Positions 53,408-64,000 of a stretch of DNA of 64,000 bases are shown piece after piece. Positions within the stretch are counted from its first letter, which is position 1; every line of letters begins with the position of its first letter. The position numbers were made by a program, and so were the translations under genes. Source of the DNA: Takakia lepidozioides. Lineage: Eukaryota; Streptophyta; Takakiopsida; Takakiales; Takakiaceae. The notes beneath the pieces are model-generated. The model was not told the origin of the DNA and made no database searches. It saw only the letters and a program-made list of their open reading frames with translations. The DNA is taken from the NCBI GenBank assembly GCA_030704615.1, contig CM060732.1:77729053-77793052 (forward strand), written 5' to 3'.

Positions 53408-55200
53408 TGATTGGCATTTTGTTAATGAAGTCCTCTGCCTTATCCACTCAGCCCTGCTTGGCCAAGAAGGTCCACAATGCAACCAAAGTGCTCCACTGCG
53501 GGAGTGAGTCCATGATCTTGACCCAGGGAATCAAAGTAGTGTCTGCTTTCATCCACTACGCCAACGTGGCTACAAGCGGAAAGAACGCATATAAAGGTGA
53601 TACTGTTCGGCTTCAAGCCTTCCTTTTGCATTCCTTCAAACAGTTGCAAGGCCTCTCTACGACAACCATGCTGGGCATATCCTGCGACCATTGCACTCCA
53701 TGACACTACATTTCGTTCAGCCATACTCTCGAACACTTCGTTTGCATCATCGATGCTCCCACATTTGGCATACATGTCCACAAGGGCATTGTCCAGCATG
53801 ATATTTGATACAATTCCAGCTTTCAAGATGTCAGAATGGACCTCTTTGCCCTTTTCCAGGACTGCAAGGCTGGCAGAGGCATTGTATGCATCCCAGCTTT
53901 CAATGGCAGCATGGACCTCGCTGCCCTTTCCCAGGGCTGCCAGGCTGGCACATGTGTTGAGAACACAAATGGAAGTGACCTGGTCGGGCTTCATCCCCTC
54001 TTGCATCATTTGCACATATGTCTCCAAAGCCTCCAACCCACACCCATGCTGGGCATGTCCTGCTATTGAGCACATAAGTAAACGTGACCATGTGGGGTAT
54101 CACCCCTTCCGGTATCATTTGCTTATAGATCTCTGTAGAATAATAGAAAATTCTTTGTGGAGTAGCATTTAGAATTGGAGTGCAAATGAACAAGAATTGG
54201 ATGTGTAATTGCTCTATGGGGTTCAATAATTTTATAGAATTGGGTAGGATGCTAGAACGGAAGTAAATTCAGATAATGGGGATGATAATTGGTAGGAATG
54301 GGGTTATTAGGATAGATGTTAGCCCATTGAATCAGTGCTAGGTAGTTATGGTATTTAGAGTAGGACACTATGAGTTCCGCTGAATCCATGTATTCATGGT
54401 CATTCGAGCGAGAGTGCCGAGGCCCTAGCACAAGAGATGCTAGTTTGTCGTTTTCAGTAGCTTAAGTAAGAGATAAGAAGAATATGAGTAGTGTGATGAG
54501 ACAACGATCTGATGAAAGACTATGTAAGCTTCATGTTAATGTGATGAGATGTTGGAGTTTAATGGGAAGAATTTTGTGTGAAAGAAAAAGATGAGGATTA
54601 TTTGATGAAGTGTGCATATCAATACGAGAGGAATTTAATTGAGATGAATATTAAGACATTTATTGTTGGGAGACAATTAGATATAGTGTTCTAATCACGA
54701 CGTAGCAATTCAATTGTGTGCTTTCCCCAGCGAAGGAACCTTAGAACTAATTGATCCTCTTTTAGAATTGATTCTAATTTTATTCTACAATCTCCATAGC
54801 CTTCCCACCATACTCATGCTGAGCATACCATGATCATGGCGTTACAAGAGACCACATCTTGTTGAGTCATATTGTCAAACATTTGCGCGCTTCCTTAACT
54901 CTCCTACATTTAGCATACATGGCAGCAAGGACTGTCTCCAGAATGATATCTGACCCACTTCCAGCTTTGATGATGTTAGCATGTACCTCTGTGCCCTTTT
55001 CAAGAGCTTGGAGGCTCCCACACGCATGAAGAATGCAGACGAATGTCACCTTGTTTGGGGTGAGCTCTTGGTGTGCCCAATCGCCTCCTTGGTTCACAAT
55101 GTGCAGCGCCTCTTCAGTCGTTCTTCCATATGGAGTGCCCTCACATCCTCACAGGCACTCGAAGGGTTCCAAGCTCTCTTGGTCTTCTTTCAACACGAGT
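53408..55200 (-). pseudogene. PPR protein pseudogene, PLS-type, interrupted by a solo LTR
   Basis: The minus strand encodes typical plant PLS-class pentatricopeptide repeats: TPNKVTFVCILHACGSLQALE, EVHANIIKAG and AAMYAKCRRVKEA (55097-54867). After the inserted LTR come YKQMIPEGVIPHMVTFTYVLN (54130 on), GHAQHGCGLEALE, DNALVDMYAKCGSIDDA and NVVSWSAMVAGYAQHG, then PNSITFICVLSACSHVG (to about 53470). Such proteins bind organellar RNA for editing or processing. Here there are frameshifts near 54840, 54070 and 53445 and an internal deletion that fuses two repeats near 53900. There is no E or DYW domain. It is non-functional. Confidence 0.88.
54134..54789. mobile_element. Solo LTR inserted in the PPR pseudogene
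   Basis: 656 bp with 10-bp terminal inverted repeats TGTAGAATAA / TTATTCTACA, TG...CA ends and a perfect 5-bp duplication ATCTC (54129-54133 and 54790-54794). Removing it with one duplicate restores an open PPR repeat across the junction (KAMEI to YKQM). TG/CA ends plus a 5-bp duplication fit a solo LTR better than a MITE. No internal region is present. Confidence 0.75.
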
Positions 55201-56239
55201 GGTGATGGTGGAGGTGCAACACCTTCAAACAGCTCACACCTCAGAAACACCTTCAAACAGCTCACACAGAACTCATTTTTGGTTTTTTCGGGCAATCCGG
55301 GCAGTCTCCAAGAAAATTCACGACAAAACTGACGTGGCTATGATGATGTGGCACTATGGTAGCCTATTCCTGCTCTACGCTAAACTAGCTTCCGACCGTC
55401 GCTAGAATGACAGAACGACAGCCTCACAGTGCGCTCTGCTTCATACATTTCCTAACTTTAATTTATTTCTAATTAGGTTTCTCAGCACAACCTCTGCATT
55501 TTGCATTAGGTCTAGTGTTCAATCCCCTGTGATCTCAATCAACCTCTGGTCTGGTGCCCTGTATGGCTCAGAATGGGGAACTTCTTTTTTTTTCTTTTTT
55601 CTTAACAGGGGATAGTGGCCCTGAGAGAAATTTTCCCTCTCAAGGGCCTGCACTGAGAGCCGTAGTCGCTTCAGAATGAGTAAGTAAGAAAATAAAAATA
55701 AAAGTAAGAAATATTCTGTGACGTGTTGACTGAGTGCTGACATGGGAGGCCAGTAAAGAAACCGTGTAGTGAGAAGAAGGGACGATAAGCCTGCGAGGGA
55801 TGAGGGCAACAGTCTGGAGCAGTTGACAAGAGGGGACGACTGTGGGGGCCTCCTCTCATCTCCGCCATGATCTGCAGATCCATGAATGGTAGTGTGTGTA
55901 AGACTTTGTTAGCAGGAAGAGTGTGCTCCAGCATATCCTACGCTTATCCTATGCACCAAGAATTCCTTCCAGAGATTGACGTTGGGCCTTAGTGCAGCAC
56001 TGCAGCGGGGACCTATTTTGGGTTCTTGCCAGAGTGCGCGGAAGATCGATCATCGACAGACTGGCTGGCCTACCGCGTGCTGAGGTCAAAGAGAATGGGT
56101 ATGATGCACCGTGTGATGTACTGGCTGACAGAGGATAATGGGGGCCCCACATGTTTGGCTTTCAATGCACGAGTTCATGGGCCCTCGTCTCGTCAAAGAC
56201 TACTACGACTAAAAGCATGGCAAGCTTTTTTAGGAGTGC
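55201..56239. other. Upstream region of the LRR gene, no gene seen
   Basis: It includes a short direct duplication ACACCTTCAAACAGCTCACA near 55220-55268. No coding is supported. Confidence 0.35.
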
Positions 56240-56247
56240 TATATAAG
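56240..56247 (+). promoter_or_regulatory. Probable TATA box of the LRR gene
   Basis: TATATAAG lies 265 bp upstream of the ATG at 56505. This implies a leader of roughly 230 nt. Confidence 0.45.
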
Positions 56248-56504
56248 TGGGTCGCGGATTCAATTGTCACAAGTGTGTTGAGCTCTCTAAAGTCGAGCTC
56301 TCACAGCACACAAACTCACACTGTTCTATTATGTCAATTGATCAGACTGCTGTTGTGCTTAGGTAGATCACACAGTACCAGATTCTCCTTTGCCTCTGTT
56401 CAGGACTAGTTGGGGTCATCGACTCTTTCAAAGAAGCTCAGTAACTATATTGTATGCTTGTACATCGCTCTTCAGCAAGGGGGTGAGGAGTCCTGAGATC
56501 AAGA

Positions 56505-57560
56505 ATGGAGGGTCGGGTGGCGGCAAGATCACTGTTGTTCCTTTGCGCGCTTCTGGCATGGTCAATCTGTGGTGCTGACGCCGCAGGTTCATGCCTGCCA
56601 GCCGAGAGGGATGCGCTCCTGGCGTTCAAGTCGGGGATCAAAGAGGATCCCGTCAACCTGCTGCAAGGATGGCTGAAAAACACCGACTGCTGCGCGTCTA
56701 ATTGGTTAGGTGTGGTCTGCGACGCCAATGGCCATGTAAAGGAGCTAGATCTGCGCCCTGACCCTGCCTCCAACGACGGCATCTACCTGACTGGCACCAT
56801 TTCCACATCCCTGGCCTCTCTTCCCCAGCTAGAGTACCTGGATCTGAGCGACTTGCTTAACCTGTCAGGCAGTATCCCAGTCGGTATTGGGAAGCTGACA
56901 AATCTGCAGCATCTGGATGTGGGGAACAACAAGCTGACAGGACCGATTCCCACGTCTTTCGGCTCCCTCACCAACCTCAACTGGCTCAGCCTGGGTGGTA
57001 ACGACTTCACCGGCTCCATCCCCACTGAGCTCGGCAACCTGGGCACCAAGCTCAACTACCTCTCTCTCTCGGGCGGGTCGCTCTCTGGAGTCATCCCGCA
57101 ATCGATCTTTCATCTCCCCAACCTCACCTATCTATACATAGGTTCGAATCAGCTTTCGGGAGGCATCCCCACAGACCTGAGCGCCCTCGCCGGTACTCTG
57201 CAGTACCTGGACCTCTCCATAAACAAATTGACAGGCAAACTACCCGCAAACATCGGGGACCTCAATCAGCTCGGCCTTCTGGATGTGTCCTCGAATGCGT
57301 TTACTGGCACCATTCCTGCTAGTATTGGGCTGATCTCAGGACTCCGCAACTTAGCGCTCAATAACAACCAATTCACTGGACACATTCCACCTGCGCTTGC
57401 AAAGCTCAAGGACCTGGTATACGTGGACCTGGCTAACAATCACCTAACGGGGCCCATCCCCCAGGGTGCCCCCTTCTCTACGATTGGAGACTTCTCCGGT
57501 AATACTGGTCTTTGTGGAAGTCCACTTCCTGCGTGCAAGAGCAGGCGCTTACGTTTGTGA
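56505..57560 (+). CDS. Secreted leucine-rich-repeat protein, DRT100/PGIP type
   Basis: An intact single-exon frame of 351 residues. Residues 1-26 form a signal peptide (hydrophobic SLLFLCALLAWSICG, cleavage likely after GADA). An N-terminal LRR cap with paired Cys follows (CLPAERDALLAF, WLKNTDCC, NWLGVVC). About ten plant-type repeats of LxxLxLxxNxLTGxIPxxxGxL come next (about residues 80-325), and a C-terminal cap ending GLCGSPLPAC with a basic tail. There is no membrane segment or kinase, so the product should be apoplastic. Relatives include polygalacturonase inhibitors and the DRT100 group; the exact ligand cannot be told from sequence. It is the only fully intact uninterrupted gene in the window. 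A TATA box lies at 56240. Confidence 0.93.
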   Translation: MEGRVAARSLLFLCALLAWSICGADAAGSCLPAERDALLAFKSGIKEDPVNLLQGWLKNTDCCASNWLGVVCDANGHVKELDLRPDPASNDGIYLTGTISTSLASLPQLEYLDLSDLLNLSGSIPVGIGKLTNLQHLDVGNNKLTGPIPTSFGSLTNLNWLSLGGNDFTGSIPTELGNLGTKLNYLSLSGGSLSGVIPQSIFHLPNLTYLYIGSNQLSGGIPTDLSALAGTLQYLDLSINKLTGKLPANIGDLNQLGLLDVSSNAFTGTIPASIGLISGLRNLALNNNQFTGHIPPALAKLKDLVYVDLANNHLTGPIPQGAPFSTIGDFSGNTGLCGSPLPACKSRRLRL

Positions 57561-59730
57561 CAAGTTTGAGGAAATTGTCAGTCGCTGAAGTCCGGAAAAG
57601 AGATTTCTCCACAATGTGCACCTGGATAGTTGCAAAACTAGTATGGCAATGTATTTGGCAGATCTAGATGCAGGTTACGTTGAGGGAGACTGCCCACCTT
57701 AACATACATAGCAAATTACAAAGTGTACAACTGGAAGAGCAATCCTCCTCAGAAGTGAAATTTTGTGTGCTTCAATCGATCTTATCGAATAGCAGAATAG
57801 AGAATGACAGAGGTTATACGAGCATATAGAAAGCTGTCGACCAAGTATCCAAACTTGTCAATTTCTTAGTGATAGCTTGGTGAGATAGATTAAGACTGGG
57901 CATCACGGTCAGCACGTCAGCACCAGTTTCACAGCATCTTCTTCGGAAAACCCTGCAATCTGGCTTGCAGATCATTTTGCATCAAACAGATTATGATAAA
58001 TGACAATGTTCATTATACTTCTCACAATGTCACTAGGCATTGAGCAGATCATCAGTGGCGCATTTGCTCCTCACTGGAAGAGATGATTATAAAGCAGGTT
58101 TCTCCTTACTGTGGTATATACTATTTACTGTTTACATCTCCTCGTTGTGTGGCATTTTGAAATTTTGTTGCAGTCAAAGCTCGACGCCAAATTACTCCAA
58201 TCAGCACTCACTTTGAACCTATTGGGTGGCAACCTTGCTACGCCCAATGCTTTCCATCTCTCGTTGCGGCCACAAAGTCAGTGTCTTGTGGAGCGATAGC
58301 ATTTGGAGAGTCTCTCAAAGATTGCGCAGTCCTAAGCCAAAAATATGCAATTGCAGTGATCCATTCCAAGTTATATCTTGTCCTGCAGACGGGACAGCCT
58401 TTGCATGCCTTCGCATCGTTAGGCTCTCAACTTCTTTCAAACGCGGATTAAACTCCACAACTTCGAAACTGGCCTATCATCTGCATGGGAGTACCGGAAG
58501 CACAAATGAATTATACAACGACTTTTTGCACAGAGATTAAATGAAAAAAGTGCTAGCTATAGTATCCCAGGGCTCCGATGCACAGTATTCGGACCCAATC
58601 ACTACAACGGAGTTCCTGCAGAGACAAACTCCCCTCTCCAAGAGCCATAACAACTACCATATTGCAGTCCAACTCTGGGGAGAGGAGCTTTCATTAATAC
58701 AGAAACCAGTGGTCACAGTCTTCAGGAGATCCACAGATGAATTGTTACTCTTTTCCCAACATCTGCTGAGGGATGTTCTAAATCAATCCCTACAAATCAA
58801 TCTCTTCAATCGCAGAAGACCATAAACGATGTTATCAGAGAGGCAAGGATCGCAACTCAAGTTTACTGTTCACTGGGCTGCTGTTTAAGCACGTAACATG
58901 AGAGCATCTTCCCAAACCCAACTTCTTGTGTAAGCAGACTCTCCCAAACCTAACATCTGAGCTTGATAAGGCTCGCAGCTGGCTCGTATGTCAAAAGCGT
59001 ATTATTCTATATTCGCATAATTGTAAAATATGCTAATCTTGCATGAAAGGCAGGGTGGCCAACGCTTGAGCTTGGCCGCACACCCACCCTGATGAATGGC
59101 AAACTGGGCTGTGAACTCACTTTCGGATCTGTACGACCGAGGGCTGCTGGAAACCAGAACACGTTACAGGTGGGCTACCAAGCTGGTAATGGAGTACAGG
59201 ACATGGTGGAAGCCCAAACACAGAAAGAGCAGGAGTTGTATGGAGCTCTTGACAGTTACTTTCAACCTAAGTCATGTTTTTCTTGGAAGTTCTTCCTGTT
59301 TCGGGGATTAGTCAGCAGCACACTTCGTGTTTACATCTGAAGCGTGCACAGATACAAAAGGGGAGCATGTGCATTAGAATCTCAGGCCCAAAGATCGCAC
59401 AGGTGATTGCTTCCATCGAGGGAAATGCGACTTGACATCTAATGAGTAGGTGTAGGTAAGTGGAGGCGTTCTCTGCTTTCGGTACAATGAGAGCTTACAA
59501 GTCCACCCGACATATTTATTATCTCCACGGAGTACATTGTGTCCTACAGCCGAAGCGACTGACTGCGAGCCCTGTACAAGCCTTGATAGGACTTTCTGAC
59601 CATCTAGATGCATAAACGAGTTGGGGCGAACGAGGGACCACTCTCTTGTTGAGAGTCGTAAAGATCTTTTGAAATATATCATGTCAGCTTGTTGCTTCGG
59701 AATTCTAGATATTGACTCGGTTCTTCAGTT
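57561..59730. other. No gene supported
   Basis: Short frames at 58111-58825 and 59092-59340 (plus) and 59682-59374 (minus) show no recognisable domain and no splice-consistent partners. The first part is presumably the LRR gene 3' UTR. Confidence 0.35.
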
Positions 59731-60114
59731 TCCTCTCAGAGAGGAGTTAAAAGGAAGTTTTTTGTCCGTCCACTAGTATCGTAGTCCTCCCCGTCTCTTA
59801 GACCCTAGCTGCCGTGCCCCTCTGGATCTGATCACGGTTGGATGTTAGTGGAAGTATGGCTGGCACAAAATTGATCCTGCTGAAGCAAGCTATGGGATTT
59901 GTGATTCAAAACTTGAGCCCAGTTGATCGGCTCTCTGTGATTGCATTCTCATCGACTGCAAAGCGGCTTTTCCCTCTCTTGCGAATGGGGGAATCTGGAC
60001 GCCAGCTGGCATTGTCATATTAATGCTATGGTATCCACTGGTGGTACTAACATTGCGGAAGGTCTGAGGAAGGGAGCCAAGGTGGGTTTTTGTTCATGGA
60101 TACATGTGAATTGC
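59731..60114 (+). pseudogene. Broken duplicate of the WAV3-like vWA exon
   Basis: It matches 44121-44503 of exon 4 and the start of its intron, including the metal-site region (DVSGSMAGTKLILLKQAMGF) and the intronic GTGGGTTTTTGTTCATGG. Small indels near 59777, 59837 and 60013 break the frame. Because the splice donor and intron bases are copied too, it arose by DNA duplication and not through mRNA. It ends 26 bp before a copia LTR. Confidence 0.92.
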
Positions 60115-60140
60115 ATCCACATGTTGTTTTTGCAAGGAAT

Positions 60141-60445
60141 TGTTAGAATTAGGATGGATAACTTTTGGGTTCAACTCATCATCCATTAGATATTCTAGAT
60201 ACCTAGAATAGACGCGGCTTAGAATACTATTAGATAAGTCTTGAGGGAATACACATAATAAGACATCTCGGAACTTAGGAGACATCTCTCGTTAGGAGAC
60301 ATCTAGTAGATATATATATTGACCGCAAGGGAGAGGCAAATCAGTCTTTGTACAGACCTCTATGGTTGGGAGGAGAGCTCCTTTGTAATAGAGTCATATT
60401 GGTTCATCCCTGCATCTACAGAAGTATGTGTGTGTTTTCTTGACA
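60141..60445 (+). repeat. Copia 5' LTR
   Basis: 305 bp, TGTTAGAATT...TTCTTGACA. TATATATAT near 60310-60318 is the probable TATA box. Confidence 0.85.
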
Positions 60446-60457
60446 TGGTATCAGAGC
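60446..60457 (+). other. Copia primer binding site (initiator Met-tRNA)
   Basis: TGGTATCAGAGC directly abuts the LTR end. Confidence 0.92.
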
Positions 60458-60692
60458 GGGTTTTTCTGTAGAATTCTTTATAGGATTGAGAGATCTAGTT
60501 TCAGTCCTATTTCTAGAAGTGGGATTGATTAGCAAGAGAGAAAGAACTTGCTATAGCAAAGATCTGTGTTGTGTATTTGATACCTTGGTGATAGTGTAAA
60601 ATTCTTATTTCTGTACACCTATATCCACATCTCCTTGAGTTTGAGAGAAATAGAACATTATACTTGATTAGCTTGGTCTATGTAGATTTGAA

Positions 60693-61923
60693 ATGTCTTC
60701 TCAACATCTTAGTTATCATGCTATTGCAAAGTTCGATGGATATATGTTTCATATCTGGAAGAACAAGATGCGAATGGTTCTTGTTAGAGAGGGCACATAG
60801 AAGGTTGTGTCTGGCAAACATAGGAAACCGTCAGAATTAGATGTTGATGCACTAGATCAATGGGAGGATCTTGATTAGAAAGCTTTTGCAACTATTTCTT
60901 TGCATGTGAATGATTCTTTGTTTGGGCAAGTGAGTAAGCATAAGACATCTTGTGAAGCTCAATGAGAATTCATAGTCATGATGTATGAGCCCAAAAATGG
61001 AAACGCATTGTTACATTGCGACAACAACTTTTCACTCTTACGATGAGTGAGGGAGATTCCATTGTTTCTCACATAGCAAAGATGCGAATTTTATTGGATC
61101 AGATGCAGCGACAGGGTCGGAGATTTTAGAGTTAGACACATGCATGACATTGATGGGGAGTTTGACTCCAGCATTTGAGTTTATTCTGGTATCTCTTGGA
61201 ACTCATTCTATTGTTGATGTATCTATGGAATTAGTTGTTAGAGTGTTCTTCCAGGAGGAATCACGTCAGAAGGGTCTTGTTGCTGCTACCCTATCAGATG
61301 TTGCACTCAACACTTGGAACAAGTGCAAGCACTCTGTTTCTACCTCTAATACATCCACCCAGGAGAAGGGAAAGAAGAAGAAGGGAAAGTGTTTCTATTG
61401 TGGGAAACTTAATCACCATGCTAGTGAATGTCAAAAGAAAGAAGTTGATAGGAAAGCTGGCAAACTCAAGAGATTTGCACCTGAAGCCAATCACGTGGAG
61501 GGTGCTGGTGACAATAGTGAGTTGTTTGTGACTGCCTTGTTTATAGCCCTGGGTGACAACACAAATTGGTACATCGACTTTGGTGCTTATCAGCTGACAT
61601 CGCACAGAGAATGGTTTTCTACCTACGAAGACCTTCCATGTGATAGAAAGATGTATGTTGGTGATGACAGTGCTCTTGAGATCAAGGGTAAGGATACTAT
61701 AATTCCCTTCAAGTTGCCGAGTGGAGTCTGCAAGAACATCAAGGAGGTTCTACATGTTGAAGGACTCCAGAAGAATCTACTATCAGTTAGCAAGATGGAG
61801 GATCAAGGTTATTATGTAACTTTCAGATCCGGGAGCTGTTTGATGGAGACTTATGAGGCAATGTGGTTGCGATGGGCATTCGGACATGACAACTCTACAA
61901 GTTGTCAGGATCTCCACAGATAG
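60693..61923 (+). pseudogene. Copia gag, zinc knuckle and protease
   Basis: The ATG at 60693 opens MSSQHLSYHAIAKFDGYMFHI and WKNKMRMVLV, a copia gag start, with several stops before 61143. 61144-61923 is open, with a CCHC knuckle (CFYCGKLNHHASEC, about 61390-61431) and the protease WYIDFGAYQLTSH. The usual active site in this place is D-S-G, and here Ser is Phe, so the protease would be inactive. LHVEGLQKNLLSVSKM, the usual protease-integrase linker, follows. Confidence 0.85.
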
Positions 61924-61959
61924 CAAACGTGTCACAATGCGTCGACATTAATGGTTCCA

Positions 61960-63159
61960 TGGGGAAGGCTGATTTATGGCATCAGCGTCTCGATCATCTT
62001 GGCATTGCAAACTTGAAGAGCTTGAAAACAAGGGACATGGTCGAAGGTATACACTTGGAGGTTACGTCTAATCTAGAGTTCTGTCAAGGTTGTGTATATG
62101 GAAAGCATCACTACATTCCATTTCCAACTACAGGTGGTACACGGGTACCGGAGTTGCTTGAGTTGGTATATAGTGATGTGTGTGGACCCATGGAGAACCT
62201 TTCTCATGGTGGTGCTAGATACTTCGTCACTTTCATTAATGATTTGTTGCGGAAAACCTTTGTTTATTTCTTGATGAAAAAATATGAGGTTTTGGATAAG
62301 TTCAAGGTATTCAAAGCTCTTGCAAAGAAGCAGACATGGAAAGTAATCAAGAAGTTGTGGTGCAACAATGATGGTGAGTACATCTCAAAGGCATTTCATC
62401 AGTTTTGTGAACAACATGGGATGGAGCGACGGATGACTACACCTTACACCCCACAGCGAAATGGGAGTTACAGAACGAAAGAACCAGACTTTGGTTGAGA
62501 GTGCAAGGTGCATGTTGGAGCACCAAGGTCTTGACAAAGTGTTTGGGCTGAAGCTGTTTCTACTGCTGTGTATGTTAACAATCGAGCATTTACCATTGCA
62601 GTAAAGGATATGACACCTGAGGAGGCATGGAGTGATTGTACACCTAAGAGTTTTTGGTTGTGATGCATATGCTCATGTTCCGAAAGAAAAACGCTCAAAG
62701 CTGGATTTCAAAAGTATGAAGTACATATTTTTGGGATATTGTGAAGGGTCTAAATGTTATCATCTTTATGACTCAGAACGCAAAGTTATGATTACGAGTC
62801 ATGACGTCCACTTTGTTGAGTCTTATAGGCTTACAGAGATGGTGGGAGCTGCTGAGATTCTTGTCACAGTTGCTGATGCTCCGCATGTTTTACCGCAAAC
62901 TCATCTAGTTCCACTTGTATTAGCTGATACTGTTCCACTTGCAGCGCACGACGTACCAAGTGAACATGCTCTTAGACTTAAAGGGAGTTATGGTGATCTC
63001 AATGAGATTTATGAGAAAGCTGGTGAGAAGGTGGATAAGCCATTTGTACCTGGACGCTCAGAACGTAGTTGGAAACCATCCAACAGATTTGTAGAGTCTC
63101 TAGACATGGCTTTTGGGTCAATGCATGCTAGAGTGGCTAAAAAAGTATTGTACAGTTAG
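61960..63159 (+). pseudogene. Copia integrase
   Basis: The HHCC zinc-binding end is legible (LWHQRLDHLGIANL, then CQGCVYGKHH), then the core YSDVCGPM and NNDGEYIS, which differs from the usual SDNGGEY, and TTPYTPQRNG before a frameshift at about 62470. The frame 62632-63159 gives the C-terminal region (RVFGCDAYAHVPKEKRSKLD and YIFLGYCEGSKCYHLYD). Stops make it non-functional. Confidence 0.85.
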
Positions 63160-63765
63160 TGAAATTTTGCCAGCATACCAACTTCGCGCTATGGACACTT
63201 GCAACCCTTACATTTTTATACCATCATATATATGCTTTCTGGAAAGAGGAGAATGTAGGGAATCTCTTTCACAAGAGTATATTTCAGATAGGTTCTACCA
63301 TGTATGAATTTTGGATACTTTTATGCAAAGTTGTAACGATGTCCGACCCATGCATATGGGACCTTCAAATTTAGGTCAATTTACAAATTTGGTCTGTTGA
63401 GTTTGAAACTTGGTACAGTATTAGATCACCTACCTACAAAACCAGTGTAAAATTTTCACAACCATCTAATGTGTATTCTAGGAATTATGGCTGCCCGATT
63501 TTCAAAATTTCACTAAAAGGAAAAAGCCAAAATGGACATGATACTTTAGTTGATGAATACATACTCAAATTCAATAATTTCAAGTGCATAAGGTGTAGCC
63601 TACTCTAAAGCATATGTTGAAGACTTCAAAAGTATCAAAAAGTAAAAGAAAAGTATAAGAAAAATTTAAAATTTAAATAAAAGTGAGCAAAAAGTATGCA
63701 TAAAAACCATACAAAAATTTCGCAAAATGATATCACTCTAGTGTGCATTGACCCTTTTGCATTTC
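63150..63765. repeat. AT-rich insertion between copia integrase and RT
   Basis: About 600 bp without copia similarity interrupts the polyprotein. Its edges show an imperfect inverted motif (GTACAGTTAGTGAAAT on the left, ATTTCACTGTAC on the right), suggesting a small DNA transposon. Exact ends and target duplication are uncertain. Confidence 0.4.
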
Positions 63766-63771
63766 ACTGTA

Positions 63772-64000
63772 CTAACAATGATGAACCACAGTCCTTGAGA
63801 GAAGCATTGGATAGTGTTGATGCTTCACTGTGGAAGGAAGCTCTTGATTCAGAGTACAAAGCCAGTAAGGATAATGACACTTGGGTTCTTGCTCCTCTGC
63901 CAATTGGAAGGAGAACACTTGGAAGCAAGAGGATCTTCAAGATGAAGTACAAGGCAGATGGAACTGTAAAGCGATACAAAGCTGGGCTCATTGCCAAGGG
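63772..64000 (+). pseudogene. Copia reverse transcriptase, N-terminal part
   Basis: The frame reads EPQSLREALDS, LWKEALDSEYKA, NDTWVLAPLPIGRRTLGSK, IFKMKYKADGTVKRYKAGLIAKG, the standard opening of copia RT. It stays open to the window edge. Confidence 0.88.

Larger units (their letters stand above)
60141..64000 (+). mobile_element. Ty1/copia element, degenerate, running off the right edge
   Basis: The 5' LTR (60141-60445) and Met-tRNA primer site are followed by gag, protease, integrase and the start of RT, the copia order (integrase before RT). Multiple stops and frameshifts and an AT-rich insertion (about 63150-63765) show it is dead. The left flank GGAAT (60136-60140) would be the target duplication; its partner lies outside the window. 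Confidence 0.9.

Noticed and set aside
54134-54789. The PPR insertion as a MITE
   Set aside because: TG/CA ends, 5-bp duplication and 656-bp length fit a solo LTR better.
1-64000. CRISPR arrays, bacterial operons, ribosome binding sites, tRNA or rRNA genes
   Set aside because: The window is eukaryotic nuclear DNA. Short regular repeats here are LTR or microsatellite repeats, and I saw no tRNA cloverleaf or rRNA sequence by eye.

Overview
This window is nuclear DNA from a land plant, seen in a stretch crowded with transposable elements. The evidence is GT-AG introns, a WAVY GROWTH 3 (WAV3)-type RING plus vWA ubiquitin ligase, an apoplastic LRR protein of the DRT100/PGIP type, PPR gene remnants, chromodomain Ty3/gypsy elements and Ty1/copia elements with initiator-Met primer sites. 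The repeat-filled introns would suit a large-genome, perhaps seed-free, plant such as a fern, lycophyte or bryophyte, but nothing here fixes the species.

Layout. 1-8.4 kb holds two probable host genes that I could assemble exon by exon but not name. One is a minus-strand gene running off the left edge (exons 1-101, 305-729, 801-1052). The other is a plus-strand seven-exon gene (2290-8368) whose protein ends in a strongly acidic tail. 8.4-13.7 kb is mostly decayed repeat DNA with a LINE reverse transcriptase scrap and a short MADS-box-like reading frame. 13,673-26,618 is one minus-strand chromovirus (Gypsy-A), split inside its integrase by a second, complete-length but frameshifted chromovirus (Gypsy-B, 15,480-22,365). 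27,204-32,043 is a plus-strand relative of Gypsy-A (Gypsy-C). It has a perfect target duplication, but its 5' half is replaced by unrelated DNA. 32-40 kb is AT-rich decayed repeat sequence with microsatellites.

40,597-50,410 is the clearest host gene, an eight-exon WAV3-like E3 ligase of about 878 codons. Its introns carry several copies of one LINE family, including a 2.9-kb copy with its own target duplication. Next come a PPR pseudogene split by a solo LTR (53.4-55.2 kb), an intact single-exon LRR gene (56,505-57,560), a broken duplicate of the WAV3-like vWA exon (about 59,731-60,114), and a degenerate plus-strand Ty1/copia element running off the right edge from 60,141.

The most interesting signal is in Gypsy-A/C. 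The LTR has a TATA box, and 31 nt downstream of its first base lies an 11-nt sequence that is the exact reverse complement of the 11 nt beginning two bases inside the 5' LTR, where the primer binding site should be. This is the architecture of Tf1/sushi-type self-primed reverse transcription. It sits beside Gypsy-B, which carries an ordinary Met-tRNA primer site. The Gypsy-A/C LTR also carries a cluster of GAAnnTTC heat-shock-element-like dimers just upstream of the TATA box.

Limits: exon boundaries come from reading frame, phase and splice consensus only. No alignments or database searches were run. Element copies are annotated as they stand, broken.
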